From Rothia mucilaginosa (GTDB lineage Bacteria; Actinomycetota; Actinomycetes; Actinomycetales; Micrococcaceae), in assembly GCF_001061665.1 (NCBI RefSeq), contig NZ_JVSP01000001.1, forward strand, positions 35,349 to 99,348: 64,000 bases of DNA, read 5' to 3'. Positions 28,055 through 36,251 of the stretch are shown here, piece by piece; position 1 is the stretch's first letter; every line of letters begins with the position of its first letter. Position numbers and translations under genes: made by a program. The notes beneath the pieces were generated by a model. The model was not told the origin of the DNA. It made no database searches and saw only the letters and a list, made by a program, of their open reading frames with translations.

Positions 28055-29632
28055 CTACTGCAGGAACTTCTCAAAGCCCTTCGGCAGGTTCATGCTGGAC
28101 AGATCCATTTCCTGGTTCTGAGCCTGCTGACCGAAGGCAGCGCCGGCGCGTGCCTGCTGCGCCTTAGCTGCTGCCGCCTCCTGGGCCGCACGCTTCTGCG
28201 GGTTGCCGGAGCGGGCCTTCTTCTTCTTGTTGTTCTTCGCGTTCTTGCGAGCACCACCCGCTGCAGCCGCCATACCGGGCATCTGCATACCGCCGGGCAT
28301 GCCGGGCATCTTGCCCGAAGCGAGCTTCTTCATCATCTTCTGAGCCTGGGCGAAGCGCTCCATCAGCTGGTTCACCTCGGACACGGTCACGCCCGCACCC
28401 TTAGCGATACGGGCACGGCGGGAACCGTTAATGATGCGCGGAGCCACGCGCTCGTGCGGGGTCATGGAGCGAACAATCGCCTCCACGCGGTCAATCTCGC
28501 GCTCGTCAAAGGCCTCGAGCTGCTGACGCATCTGAGCCGCGCCGGGCATCATCATGAGTAGCTTCTTCATGGAGCCAAGCTTACGAATCTGCTGCATCTG
28601 AGCCAGGAAGTCCTCGAAGGTGAAGTCTTCCTGGTCGATGAACTTCTTCGCCATACGGTCGGCTTCGGCCTTATCCCACTGAGCCTCGGCCTGCTCGATC
28701 AGGGTCAGGATGTCACCCATATCCAGGATGCGGCTTGCCATACGGTCCGGGTGGAACTGCTCAAAGTCGGTCACGTTCTCACCGGTGGAGGCGAACATAA
28801 TCGGCTTGCCGGTCACCGAAGCCACCGACAGGGCCGCACCACCGCGGGCGTCGCCATCCAGCTTGGACAGGACAACACCGGTGAAGTCCACGCCCTCGTT
28901 GAAGGCGTTGGCGGTGTTCACGGCGTCCTGACCGATCATCGCGTCGATGACGAACAGAACTTCGTTCGGCTCAATGGCGTCGCGGATATTGCGTGCCTGC
29001 TGCATGAGCTCGGCGTCAACACCCAGACGACCCGCGGTATCGACAATCACCACGTCGTGCAGCTTGGCACGAGCCTCGGCCACACCGTCACGCGCCACCT
29101 GCACGGGGTCGCCGGTGGGCACGTCAAACTCGCTGGTCACACCGGGGTGCGGTGCGTAGACGGGCACGCCCGCGCGCTCGCCGACGACCTTCAGCTGGGT
29201 CACCGCGTTGGGGCGTTGCAGGTCGGAGGCAATCAGCATGGGGGTGTGACCCTGGCCCTTGAGCCAATAGGCCAGCTTGCCAGCCAGGGTGGTCTTACCG
29301 GCACCCTGCAGACCCGCGAGCATGATGATGGTCGGGCCGCTCTTGGCCATATTGATGCGGCGGGTAGAGCCGCCCAGGATGCTCACCAGCTCGTCGTTCA
29401 CGATCTTGACGATCTGCTGGGAGGGGTTGAGCGCCTCGGAAACCTCCGCACCGAGGGCGCGCTCCTTCACGTGGGCGACGAACTCGCGGACCACGGGCAC
29501 CGCGACGTCGGCGTCGAGCAGGGCGCGACGGATTTCGCGGACGGTTGCATCAATGTCTGCCTCGGAGAGGCGGCCCTTGCCGCGCAGGTTCTTAAAGGTT
29601 GCCGTCAAGCGGTCGGAGAGAGAATTGAACAC
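28055..29632 (-). CDS. ffh: Signal recognition particle protein Ffh (SRP54)
   Basis: Ffh (525 residues) is the GTPase that binds signal sequences and 4.5S RNA to deliver ribosomes to the membrane through FtsY. The NG domain has G1 LQGAGKTT, VIVDTAGRLGVD and TGVVLSKLDGDARGG. The M domain carries the RNA-binding SRRARIAKGAGVTVSEVNQL and Met/Gly-rich loops (MPGMPGGMQMPGM), followed by a basic Asn/Lys and Ala-rich tail. Neither the SRP RNA nor ftsY is in this window. The minus-strand ATG is preceded by GTTAAGAAAGTGATCACGGATC, a weak ribosome-binding context. Confidence 0.97.
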   Translation of the reverse strand: MFNSLSDRLTATFKNLRGKGRLSEADIDATVREIRRALLDADVAVPVVREFVAHVKERALGAEVSEALNPSQQIVKIVNDELVSILGGSTRRINMAKSGPTIIMLAGLQGAGKTTLAGKLAYWLKGQGHTPMLIASDLQRPNAVTQLKVVGERAGVPVYAPHPGVTSEFDVPTGDPVQVARDGVAEARAKLHDVVIVDTAGRLGVDAELMQQARNIRDAIEPNEVLFVIDAMIGQDAVNTANAFNEGVDFTGVVLSKLDGDARGGAALSVASVTGKPIMFASTGENVTDFEQFHPDRMASRILDMGDILTLIEQAEAQWDKAEADRMAKKFIDQEDFTFEDFLAQMQQIRKLGSMKKLLMMMPGAAQMRQQLEAFDEREIDRVEAIVRSMTPHERVAPRIINGSRRARIAKGAGVTVSEVNQLMERFAQAQKMMKKLASGKMPGMPGGMQMPGMAAAAGGARKNAKNNKKKKARSGNPQKRAAQEAAAAKAQQARAGAAFGQQAQNQEMDLSSMNLPKGFEKFLQ

Positions 29633-29932
29633 GATCCGTGATCACTTTCTTAACGTTGAGGTGGCCCCCACCGCGGGGGCGTGCGGGGATGGTTAGTCAG
29701 TCCTTAAGGATACAGGATGCGCGCTTTCTCCCCCGCTTATGCCTGTGGATAACGCGCGGGGTTCACCGCGAGCTCAGCAAAGGGCCGCCGGCGAGCGCAT
29801 CCGAGGCCGTCTTCGGCGTGCGGGTTGCCAGACGTTCACCCGGTGCTCGGGACTGCCCGCAATGAGGTCGGGGCTGCTCTTTTCCGCTCCCCCGCGTCCC
29901 GCTAATGATTAGATTTTCTAGACCGCCTGGGT

Positions 29933-29938
29933 TAGAAT
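29933..29938 (+). promoter_or_regulatory. Probable -10 box of tRNA-Leu
   Basis: TAGAAT at 29933-29938, about 30 bases before the tRNA; a TAGATT sequence at 29910-29915 sits 17 bases upstream as a weak -35. The rest of the ffh-tRNA gap (29633-29968) has no supported gene. Confidence 0.5.
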
Positions 29939-29968
29939 CTTAGAAGTGTCGCGCTCCGCGTGCGATGC

Positions 29969-30051
29969 GCCCGAGTGGCGGAATTGGCAGACGCGCCTGA
30001 CTCAAAATCAGGTTCTTCGGAGTGTGGGTTCGAGTCCCACCTCGGGCACCA
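29969..30051 (+). tRNA. tRNA-Leu (anticodon CAA), CCA encoded
   Basis: The acceptor arm GCCCGAG pairs with CTCGGGC, followed by A and an encoded CCA. The anticodon arm CCTGA-CTCAAAA-TCAGG gives CAA. There is a long variable arm (TTCTTCGGAGTGT region), as in class II tRNAs, and the T arm has GGTTCGAGTCC. Confidence 0.95.
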
Positions 30052-30055
30052 ACGC

Positions 30056-30097
30056 AAAAGCGGCGGGAAAGTTTGAAGCTTTCCCGCCGCTTTTTCT
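30056..30097 (+). terminator. tRNA-Leu terminator
   Basis: AAAGCGGCGGGAAAG pairs with CTTTCCCGCCGCTTT, followed by TTCT. Confidence 0.9.
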
Positions 30098-30149
30098 ATA
30101 CCCGCGCATCCCAGCGTTGCCGCGCAAGCTACCTCATCCCCATAACAAA

Positions 30150-30191
30150 ACCGCCGCCCGGCCGTGACAGTTCACGACCGGGCGGCGGTCT
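30150..30191 (-). terminator. pyk terminator
   Basis: ACCGCCGCCCGG pairs with CCGGGCGGCGGT with an inner GTGA/TCAC stem; TTTTG follows on the minus strand. Confidence 0.85.
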
Positions 30192-30256
30192 CTATGCACC
30201 GAGTGTACAGGCTGAGGATTACCCTCAGCTACGCATTGGAAAGAATGGTCAGCGGC

Positions 30257-31720
30257 TTAGCGCTTGACCTCGTTCTCCTCGTAAGGACGCAGAGTTTCGC
30301 GCTCACCGTCTGCACCGGAAACGCGGTGTACCTGAACCATGTTGGTGGTACCGGCGCGACCCGCGGGAGCACCGGCAGCCACGACGACCAGGTCGCCGGC
30401 TTCTGCCAGGCCGTTCTTGAGCAGGTACTCGTCCACGAAGGTAAAGATAGCTTCCTGATCAGTAATCATCTCAACCTGCTCAGCTTCAACACCCCACAGC
30501 ATGGACAGGAAGGAACGAACCTTCGAGCTGGTGGTGAATGCAACCACGGGGGTCTCGGGACGCAGACGTGCCAGACGGCGTGCGGAGTCACCGGACTGGG
30601 TGAAGGTTACGATGAGCTTCGCATCCAGCTGGTCGGCGATGTTCACTGCAGCACGGGTGATTGCGCCGCCGCGGGTGCGGGGCTTGCGGTCCAGTTCGGG
30701 CACGCGGTACAGGCCGCCCTTTTCGGTGTCCTTGACGATCTCGGCCATGGCCTGCAGGGTCAGGATCGGGTACTTACCGACCGAGGTCTCACCGGAGAGC
30801 ATCACGGCGTCTGCGCCGTCGAGGATTGCGTTAGCGCAGTCAGACACCTCTGCACGGGTGGGGACGGGGTTGTCGGTCATGGACTCGAGCACCTGGGTTG
30901 CCACGATAACGGGCTTTGCCCAGCGGCGTGCCATGTCGATAGCCTTCTTCTGAACGAGGGGGACCTCGGAGAAGGGCAGCTCAACACCGAGGTCACCACG
31001 AGCAACCATGATGCCGTCGAACTTGTCGATGATGTCCTGCAGGTTGTCCACTGCCTGGGGCTTCTCGATCTTGGCGATGACGGGTACGCGGATACCCTCT
31101 TCCTCCATGATCTTGTGGACGGGCTCAACGTCTGCACCGGTACGAACGAAGGAGAGTGCAATGATGTCCGCACCCATCTTCAGGGCGAAGCGCAGGTCGT
31201 TGGCGTCCTTCTCGGTCAGTGCGGGCAGAGAGACCGCAGCGCCGGGCAGGTTGATGCCCTTGTTGTTGGAGATGGGGCCGCCCACGATGACGCGGGTGCG
31301 CACGCGGGTGGGGGTCACCTCGATAGCCTCGAGGCGAATCTTGCCGTCGTCGAGCAGGAGCTTGTCGCCGAGCTTTACGTCGCCAGGCAGACCCTTGTAG
31401 GTGGTGCCGCAAATTTCTGCGGTACCCTCAACGTCTTCGGAGGTAATGGTGAAGTCTGCGCCGGGCTCAAGGTATTCCTTGCCGTTTGCGAAACGCTCGA
31501 GGCGAATCTTGGGGCCCTGCAGGTCGGCGAGGATAGCAACGTCCTTACCGAGCTTTGCAGACTGGTCACGGATGGTGTCGTAGCGTGCCTGGTGCTCGGC
31601 GTGATCACCGTGGCTCATGTTCAGACGGGCGACGTTCAGGCCAGCCTTGATTGCCTCGGAGATCTTCTCGGGGGACTCGATTGCCGGACCGATGGTTGCA
31701 ACGATTTTTGCGCGCCTCAT
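30257..31720 (-). CDS. pyk: Pyruvate kinase
   Basis: Pyruvate kinase (487 residues) transfers phosphate from phosphoenolpyruvate to ADP, the last step of glycolysis. It begins MRRAKIVATIGPAIESPEKI and has NMSHGDH, the active-site segment IAKIEKPQAVDNLQDI (catalytic Lys), MVARGDLGVELP and ETSVGKYP. The C-terminal allosteric domain follows from about 345. Length is normal (about 470-490). I use the ATG at 31720, preceded by AAAGGTTAGGTAC; upstream residues in the open frame are not family-like. It has its own terminator, and is divergent from the flavodoxin gene across a 498-base gap. Confidence 0.97.
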   Translation of the reverse strand: MRRAKIVATIGPAIESPEKISEAIKAGLNVARLNMSHGDHAEHQARYDTIRDQSAKLGKDVAILADLQGPKIRLERFANGKEYLEPGADFTITSEDVEGTAEICGTTYKGLPGDVKLGDKLLLDDGKIRLEAIEVTPTRVRTRVIVGGPISNNKGINLPGAAVSLPALTEKDANDLRFALKMGADIIALSFVRTGADVEPVHKIMEEEGIRVPVIAKIEKPQAVDNLQDIIDKFDGIMVARGDLGVELPFSEVPLVQKKAIDMARRWAKPVIVATQVLESMTDNPVPTRAEVSDCANAILDGADAVMLSGETSVGKYPILTLQAMAEIVKDTEKGGLYRVPELDRKPRTRGGAITRAAVNIADQLDAKLIVTFTQSGDSARRLARLRPETPVVAFTTSSKVRSFLSMLWGVEAEQVEMITDQEAIFTFVDEYLLKNGLAEAGDLVVVAAGAPAGRAGTTNMVQVHRVSGADGERETLRPYEENEVKR

Positions 31721-32119
31721 GTACCTAACCTTTGTGTGTTGTTTCGCGCACCCCATGAGGGGAAACGCCGGTTTTTCGGGGAAGGTCACTACTGATTTCC
31801 CACTCATTCCCACGCTTTCCAACAAAATGGAACATGCCGAAGGCGTAGGATTCTTTCTCAATTATAGGGGTTTTACAGCCTCTTGGGTATGCCTATTTCG
31901 GTCTTTCTGCCGGGGAATTAGTGTTTCACCTCGCACCCCAAAATCTTCTCCCGCACACCCCCGGCATCCCTTCCGCGCAAAGTCGCGGTATACGGCATTT
32001 GAGGCACTCCCCACCAAGAGAAGATAAGCAATGTAACAATTGGTCACGCCCATTAACCTTCGGGCGTGTTTGTGAGCTCAGGGTCCCTTCTTGTGAGGAC
32101 CTATGAGAAAATATATGAG
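31721..32119. other. Divergent pyk/flavodoxin intergenic region
   Basis: No gene supported. On the plus strand TTGTGA (32091-32096) and TATATG (32112-32117), 15 bases apart, form a weak promoter that would start transcription at the hairpin listed next. The pyk promoter on the other strand is not obvious. Confidence 0.4.
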
Positions 32120-32173
32120 GCTTCCAAGGCTAGGCGATTTCACATTTTCGCGCGCCTAGCATATATTGGAAGC
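32120..32173 (+). promoter_or_regulatory. Nested hairpin in the flavodoxin leader
   Basis: Two stacked perfect stems: GCTTCCAA (32120-32127) with TTGGAAGC (32166-32173), and GCTAGGCG (32129-32136) with CGCCTAGC (32153-32160), loop ATTTCACATTTTCGCG. It sits 46 bases before the flavodoxin ATG and just after a possible promoter. It does not look like a terminator because no T tract follows. I do not recognise a known riboswitch. Confidence 0.6.
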
Positions 32174-32218
32174 AATAATTAGTATTTGAAATGCGAAATA
32201 TATCTGGAAGGTTCACAG

Positions 32219-32791
32219 ATGACTACTCGCGTGCTGATTATCTTCGGCTCCACCTACGGCTACACCGAGCAGTACGCCACCTGGCTGGCAGAAGATCTGC
32301 GTGCACTCCCGCAGGCCCCCGAAGTTGAGACTGTCCCCGCCTCCAAGGTCACCCCCGAGCAGGCAGAGGCATTCGATGCCTTCGTGATTGCCGGTAGCGA
32401 CTACGGTGGATTCCTCAACGGTGCCCCGGCCCTACGCAAGAAGATTCTGCCGGTTATCGCCCCGAAGAAGAACCGCACCGCGTTCTTCACCGTGTCCTTC
32501 ACCGGCGAGTACTCGAAGAAGCTGCTGGACAAGGCCGTAGCCAAGAGCTACACCCCCGAGCTGACCGAGGGTCGTCCCGTTTACCACCTGCGTGGCGGCA
32601 TCGACTTCGATAAGATTTCGCTGGCTCACAAGACCGCCCTGAAGGGCCCGGTCCGCGCATGGCTCATGGCGAACCCGAACCCCAACGAGGGCATCAAGCA
32701 GATGCTCGAATGCTATAAGACCGGTAAGGCAGAGTATATCGACCGCGAGAGCCTCAAGCCTCTGGTCGAGGACATTGCCAAGTTCCTCTAG
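32219..32791 (+). CDS. Flavodoxin-domain protein (HemG-like)
   Basis: A 190-residue flavodoxin-fold protein. The FMN phosphate loop is FGSTYGYTEQYA (about residues 9-20); further family segments are FVIAGSDYGGF, FFTVSFTGEYSKK and LRGGIDFDKISLAHKTAL. The pattern resembles flavodoxin-domain protoporphyrinogen oxidases (HemG type), which use FMN, but no haem genes are nearby, so the role remains open. I use the ATG at 32219, with TGGAAGGTTCACAG before it. The 5' leader contains a nested hairpin. Downstream, 675 bases separate it from the lysozyme gene. Confidence 0.8.
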   Translation: MTTRVLIIFGSTYGYTEQYATWLAEDLRALPQAPEVETVPASKVTPEQAEAFDAFVIAGSDYGGFLNGAPALRKKILPVIAPKKNRTAFFTVSFTGEYSKKLLDKAVAKSYTPELTEGRPVYHLRGGIDFDKISLAHKTALKGPVRAWLMANPNPNEGIKQMLECYKTGKAEYIDRESLKPLVEDIAKFL

Positions 32792-33027
32792 GATTGCGCT
32801 AACGTAGCCGTTCTGAGGAATCGCTTAGCTTTCGTGTGTACCCCGCTCGAACGCACCGGGTATCCCGTTCAACGATTGAGACGGATGCGTTCGGGTGAGG
32901 GATACGCGATTCAAAACGTGCCGATTGGCACCATAGAGTGGTCGATGACTTCATCTCTCCTGCATCGACCATGAAACTCCGGGTACCGGTGCGAGGCCGC
33001 GCCAAAAAACAGTACCCGGAAACCGAG
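32792..33027 (+). other. Structured region after the flavodoxin gene
   Basis: No gene supported. It contains interleaved inverted repeats: CGAACGCA with TGCGTTCG (about 32857-32864 and 32886-32893), and GTATCCC with GGGATAC (about 32869-32875 and 32900-32906), which together would form a pseudoknot. There are simple stems GTGCC/GGCAC (about 32918-32931), TGGTCGATG/CATCGACCA (about 32939-32971) and CCGGGTA/TACCCGG (about 32980-33021). Confidence 0.5.
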
Positions 33028-33065
33028 GGGTGGGTCTTTGTGTGTGCGGCCCACCCCTTCTTTCA
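33028..33065 (+). terminator. Intrinsic terminator after the structured region
   Basis: GAGGGGTGGGTC pairs with GGCCCACCCCTTC (one wobble); CTTCTTTC follows. It lies about 240 bases past the flavodoxin stop, so a transcript covering the structured region would end here. Confidence 0.7.
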
Positions 33066-33466
33066 TGACCCAGTCACAGGCCCGATGCACCCCCTCCTCC
33101 GCACGACGCCGAAAAATGCGCACGGACGAAAAAATAACCGTCCAAAACCCCTCGGAAACATTGCGTTTCGCGGCGCGCGTACCGTACCCTTTTAGCTGTG
33201 CCCGTCGGCGCCTGCCACCCCATCACCGGCCAGCCACCCCGCGGTGGCGCATCTTCTTCCGGTGGCAAAAATCCAACCACGAATCCACGAGGGACCACTG
33301 TGCCTTCAACGGATTGTCGCGCCCGAACGCGGCCGCCATTTCACTCACATCACCGGCGACCGTACCCGAACGCACACTACAGAACGATTCGTTCGTTCCG
33401 TGTCATGCTGTTCTACCGTGCGTCGGAACCACACCATTCACAGTCAACTCAAACACAGGCATAAAT
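33066..33466. other. Lysozyme upstream region
   Basis: No gene supported over 400 bases, although a frame stays open on the plus strand into the lysozyme gene. I looked for c-di-AMP (ydaO-type) riboswitch hallmarks, common before actinobacterial wall hydrolases, and did not find them. The lysozyme promoter presumably lies here. Confidence 0.4.
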
Positions 33467-35344
33467 ATGAAGATATTCCAGACTGCCGGGCGCTCCGCGG
33501 CAGCCCGCTCCCTCATGGCATCGGCCGGTGCCCTCTCCCTCCTGGCGTCCTCTCTGACCGCAGTTCCGGAGGCCTTCGCGGCCCCCGAGGCTTCCACAAG
33601 CCCCGCGGCTACCGCCAGCGCACAGCCCGTCGATGCGAACACCTCGTACGAGAACCTCACCTACGCACCCGCCCCGGACCCCGCACAGGTTGAACGCGAC
33701 AACCCCGCCATGGGTGCCGGCGAGCGCGAACGCATGGGCACCGCTAATGCCCGCACCGGCGCAACCTCCGCCCCCACGGCAACCCTGAGTGGGCTCGCCG
33801 CGGGTAGCTCTTCAGCACAGGCGCTGGCCCTGGGCCGCTCCGCCTGGACCCCGAGCGGCGGCACCCTCGGCATGGACGTCTCCTCGCACCAGCAGAACGT
33901 GGACTGGGCAAGCGCCTGGGCGGCCGGTTCCCGATTCGCCTACGTGAAGGCCACCGAGGGCGCGTACTACACCAACCCCTACTTCGGTCAGCAGTACAGC
34001 GGCTCGGCCTCCGTCGGCATGGTGCACGGCGCCTACCACTTCGCCAACCCCCGCACTTCCTCCGGTGCCGATCAGGCCCGCTACTTCGTGCAGAATGGCG
34101 GCGCGTGGACTGCCGACGGCAAGACTCTCCCGGGCCTGCTGGACATCGAGTTCAACCCCTACCCCACCTACGGCAACACCTGCTACAACATGACCGCGGC
34201 GCAGCTGACCGCCTGGATCCGCGACTTCGTGGACACCTACCGCGCGCTGACCGGTCGCGCGCCCATGGTGTACACCGCAACCTCTTGGTGGTCCCAGTGC
34301 GTGGGCTCGCAGGAGTTCGGCTCCCTGCCGCTGCACCTGGCCAGCTACTCCACGGTCGTGGGTCGTATTCCCGCCGGCTGGAACGGTTACGACATCTGGC
34401 AGTTCACCGACTCGGGCCCGTTCGTGGGTGACTCTAACTTCTTCCCCGGCAGCGTCGAGGACCTGAAGGTTCTGGCGAAGAACCCGAAGGCTGAACACCG
34501 CAACTGGGCCAAGGACAACCAGCCGACCCAGAACCCGAACGTGGTCGTCACCCCGACCGGTTCGATTGATATTCGCACCGGCATTGGCGTGGCCTGGAAC
34601 CGTAACCGAAGCTTCTACGGCAACCCGGTCGGCGGCGAATATAGCCTGGGCTACGGCGTGTACGCCCAGAAGTTCAGCAACCGCAAGACCATCTACTGGA
34701 CGAACGCGAACGGGGCCCACTGGGTGGTGACCGACGGCGGCCTCGATCACAAGTTCCGCTCTAACGTGGCCCGCTACCGCGGCCTGACCACCGATGAGGG
34801 GGGACGCTTCCAGACCGTGGCGGTCTCTTTCGCCAACGGGGAGGGCGCCTACTGGACCGAGAGCACCGGAACCCATACGCTCAACGAGCGCGGCGGCATC
34901 TATTGGGCCTGGCGCAATTCCGGTGCCCAGGGTGCCCCCACCACGGATGAGGAGAACCTGGGCGGCGGCATCGCCAAGCAGGAGTTCTCCGGCCGTCGCA
35001 CCTTCGTGTGGAGCGCGAAGACCGGCACCCACCTTCTGCGTACCGGCGGCGCGTTCTACTACCGTTTCCTGGAGCACCGCAATGCCTGGGGCGCCCCGGC
35101 GACCGACGAGACCGCTAACTCCACGGGCGCGCAGGTGCGCTTCGCCTCCGGCAAGATGCTGCTCTGGTCGGATGCGTACGGCGCCTACGAGACCAACGGT
35201 AACGGCGCGATTTACAACCACTGGGCTCGCAACACGGCTCGTTACGGTGCGGCTCGCGGCAACGAGTCCTACGCGAACGGGGTGTACTACATGGATTTTG
35301 AGCGCGGCACAATCCGCTGGACCGCTCAGCGCGGCATCTACTAG
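33467..35344 (+). CDS. Secreted GH25 lysozyme with C-terminal LGFP repeats
   Basis: A 625-residue exported muramidase. The signal peptide covers about residues 1-38 (ALSLLASSLTAVPEAFA). After an Ala/Pro/Thr-rich linker, the GH25 domain runs from about 130 to 340. Asp137 in GMDVSSHQ and Glu228 in LLDIEF are the likely catalytic acids, with YVKATEG, GMVHGAYHF and GYDIWQFT also typical. The last 260 residues hold repeats of LGFP type (for example NRKTIYWTNANGAHWV, AYWTESTGTHTL, TFVWSAKTGTHLL and GAPATDE), thought to bind the cell wall. The start at 33467 has weak ribosome-binding sequence. A role in wall turnover or attack on competitors is plausible. Confidence 0.93.
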   Translation: MKIFQTAGRSAAARSLMASAGALSLLASSLTAVPEAFAAPEASTSPAATASAQPVDANTSYENLTYAPAPDPAQVERDNPAMGAGERERMGTANARTGATSAPTATLSGLAAGSSSAQALALGRSAWTPSGGTLGMDVSSHQQNVDWASAWAAGSRFAYVKATEGAYYTNPYFGQQYSGSASVGMVHGAYHFANPRTSSGADQARYFVQNGGAWTADGKTLPGLLDIEFNPYPTYGNTCYNMTAAQLTAWIRDFVDTYRALTGRAPMVYTATSWWSQCVGSQEFGSLPLHLASYSTVVGRIPAGWNGYDIWQFTDSGPFVGDSNFFPGSVEDLKVLAKNPKAEHRNWAKDNQPTQNPNVVVTPTGSIDIRTGIGVAWNRNRSFYGNPVGGEYSLGYGVYAQKFSNRKTIYWTNANGAHWVVTDGGLDHKFRSNVARYRGLTTDEGGRFQTVAVSFANGEGAYWTESTGTHTLNERGGIYWAWRNSGAQGAPTTDEENLGGGIAKQEFSGRRTFVWSAKTGTHLLRTGGAFYYRFLEHRNAWGAPATDETANSTGAQVRFASGKMLLWSDAYGAYETNGNGAIYNHWARNTARYGAARGNESYANGVYYMDFERGTIRWTAQRGIY

Positions 35345-35380
35345 GCCTACGCCCTAGCAAACATCACGGATATAGAGAAC

Positions 35381-35413
35381 GAGGGGCACCTTCTGCCACA
35401 GAAGGTGCCCCTC
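35381..35413. terminator. Hairpin after the lysozyme gene
   Basis: GAGGGGCACCTTCTG pairs with CAGAAGGTGCCCCTC around CCA. It is a typical terminator stem but only GTTT follows. A TATAGA box (35371-35376) just before it leaves open that it is the 5' hairpin of the downstream RNA. Confidence 0.7.
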
Positions 35414-35436
35414 GCCGTTTCCGCTCCGAGGATGCT

Positions 35437-35843
35437 AAGCCTCTGCCGAGTGTGGGCAGAAGGGTTACACACTGCCGCGAGCGGGGTGGGTTACCGAGTG
35501 AGTAGAGAAACCCGGTCATGTTACCCGTGCCGGCAGGTAAGTTTATGTCGTACCCGAGAAGGTAGTTGAGTCATCTCGCGAGGCGGGCCCTGGATTAGTG
35601 TGGCGAACGCAATCCCCCTTGACTACGTCCGTGGGGCCCACACTAACCGCTGTGAGGCCTAGTCCCAGGAGGTGTCTAGAGGGGCAGCCTGACCGGAAGT
35701 AGGACTCATGGCGAATGACGGCACGGTACGAAGATGCTGAAATTCACCCGGGATGCGGCGTTCCGGGGAAGGAACCGATATCTAGGAGGGCGGTTCCTTC
35801 ACACGCCGTGTCCCTCATTCAAGGATAGGTCGAAGGAGGGCTT
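35437..35843 (+). ncRNA. Candidate large structured RNA, about 400 nt
   Basis: No plausible gene covers this stretch, yet it is dense in long-range pairing. AAGCCTC (35437-35443) pairs with GAGGGCTT (35836-35843, one bulge) as a closing helix. GTGTG 35450-35454 pairs with 35468-35472, GGGTT 35488-35492 with 35509-35513, and TTAGTGTGG 35595-35603 with 35638-35646 enclosing CCCCC/GTGGGG. An 11-bp stem 35751-35761/35803-35813 (two wobbles) encloses the perfect 9-bp hairpin 35769-35777/35791-35799. Purine-rich joining segments on the plus strand suggest that strand is the RNA. I cannot assign a family. Size and complexity recall raiA-, GOLLD- or HEARO-class RNAs, but I cannot test that. Confidence 0.65.
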
Positions 35844-36122
35844 TCCGCCCATCATTTCGGAAAATATTACGTCTCAACCGTTGATTGAAAGTTTACCTGA
35901 TAAAAATATATTTTGAATTCTTTGGATGTCTAATAGTGCATATTTTTCGGGTGATTTACTGGAGTTTTTGAGATAATCCTCGATTATTTCAAAATAATTT
36001 TATGGATATATTACGTTTAGGTGTTTCGCACTCTCAGCGGTAACGCCGAGCTTTTCCATCCAGAAATCTCTCTTGCGGAAACCCTTGCCACAGGCTGCGG
36101 AAAGCCCGGAGCGCAACGCACA
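35844..36122. other. AT-rich spacer after the candidate RNA
   Basis: Positions about 35855-36020 are strikingly AT-rich for this genome (for example GATAAAAATATATTTTGAAT, TTTCAAAATAATTTTATGG). I see no gene. It could carry promoters, a terminator for the RNA, or be foreign DNA. Confidence 0.55.
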
Positions 36123-36195
36123 CTAGGGCGCACCCCGTGCCGTATGCACCGCGAGAAAGTACCCTTACTCCCCCGCTACACGGGATGCGCCCTAG
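36123..36195 (-). terminator. Long inverted repeat downstream of adhP
   Basis: CTAGGGCGCACCCCGT (36123-36138) pairs with ACGGGATGCGCCCTAG (36180-36195), 15 of 16 positions, with a 41-base loop. It lies 57 bases past the adhP stop and may end its transcript. Confidence 0.5.
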
Positions 36196-36251
36196 ACGCT
36201 TCATCGCCCGATCAGCCGCGGCTCACGCCGCACGCACCGGGCTCGCACCTC

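Noticed and set aside
33066-33466. c-di-AMP (ydaO-type) riboswitch before the lysozyme gene
   Set aside because: The context is right for actinobacterial wall hydrolases, but the expected conserved segments are absent.
35595-35813. Group II intron
   Set aside because: No domain V-like hairpin with the usual AGC/GTT ends and no reverse transcriptase gene.
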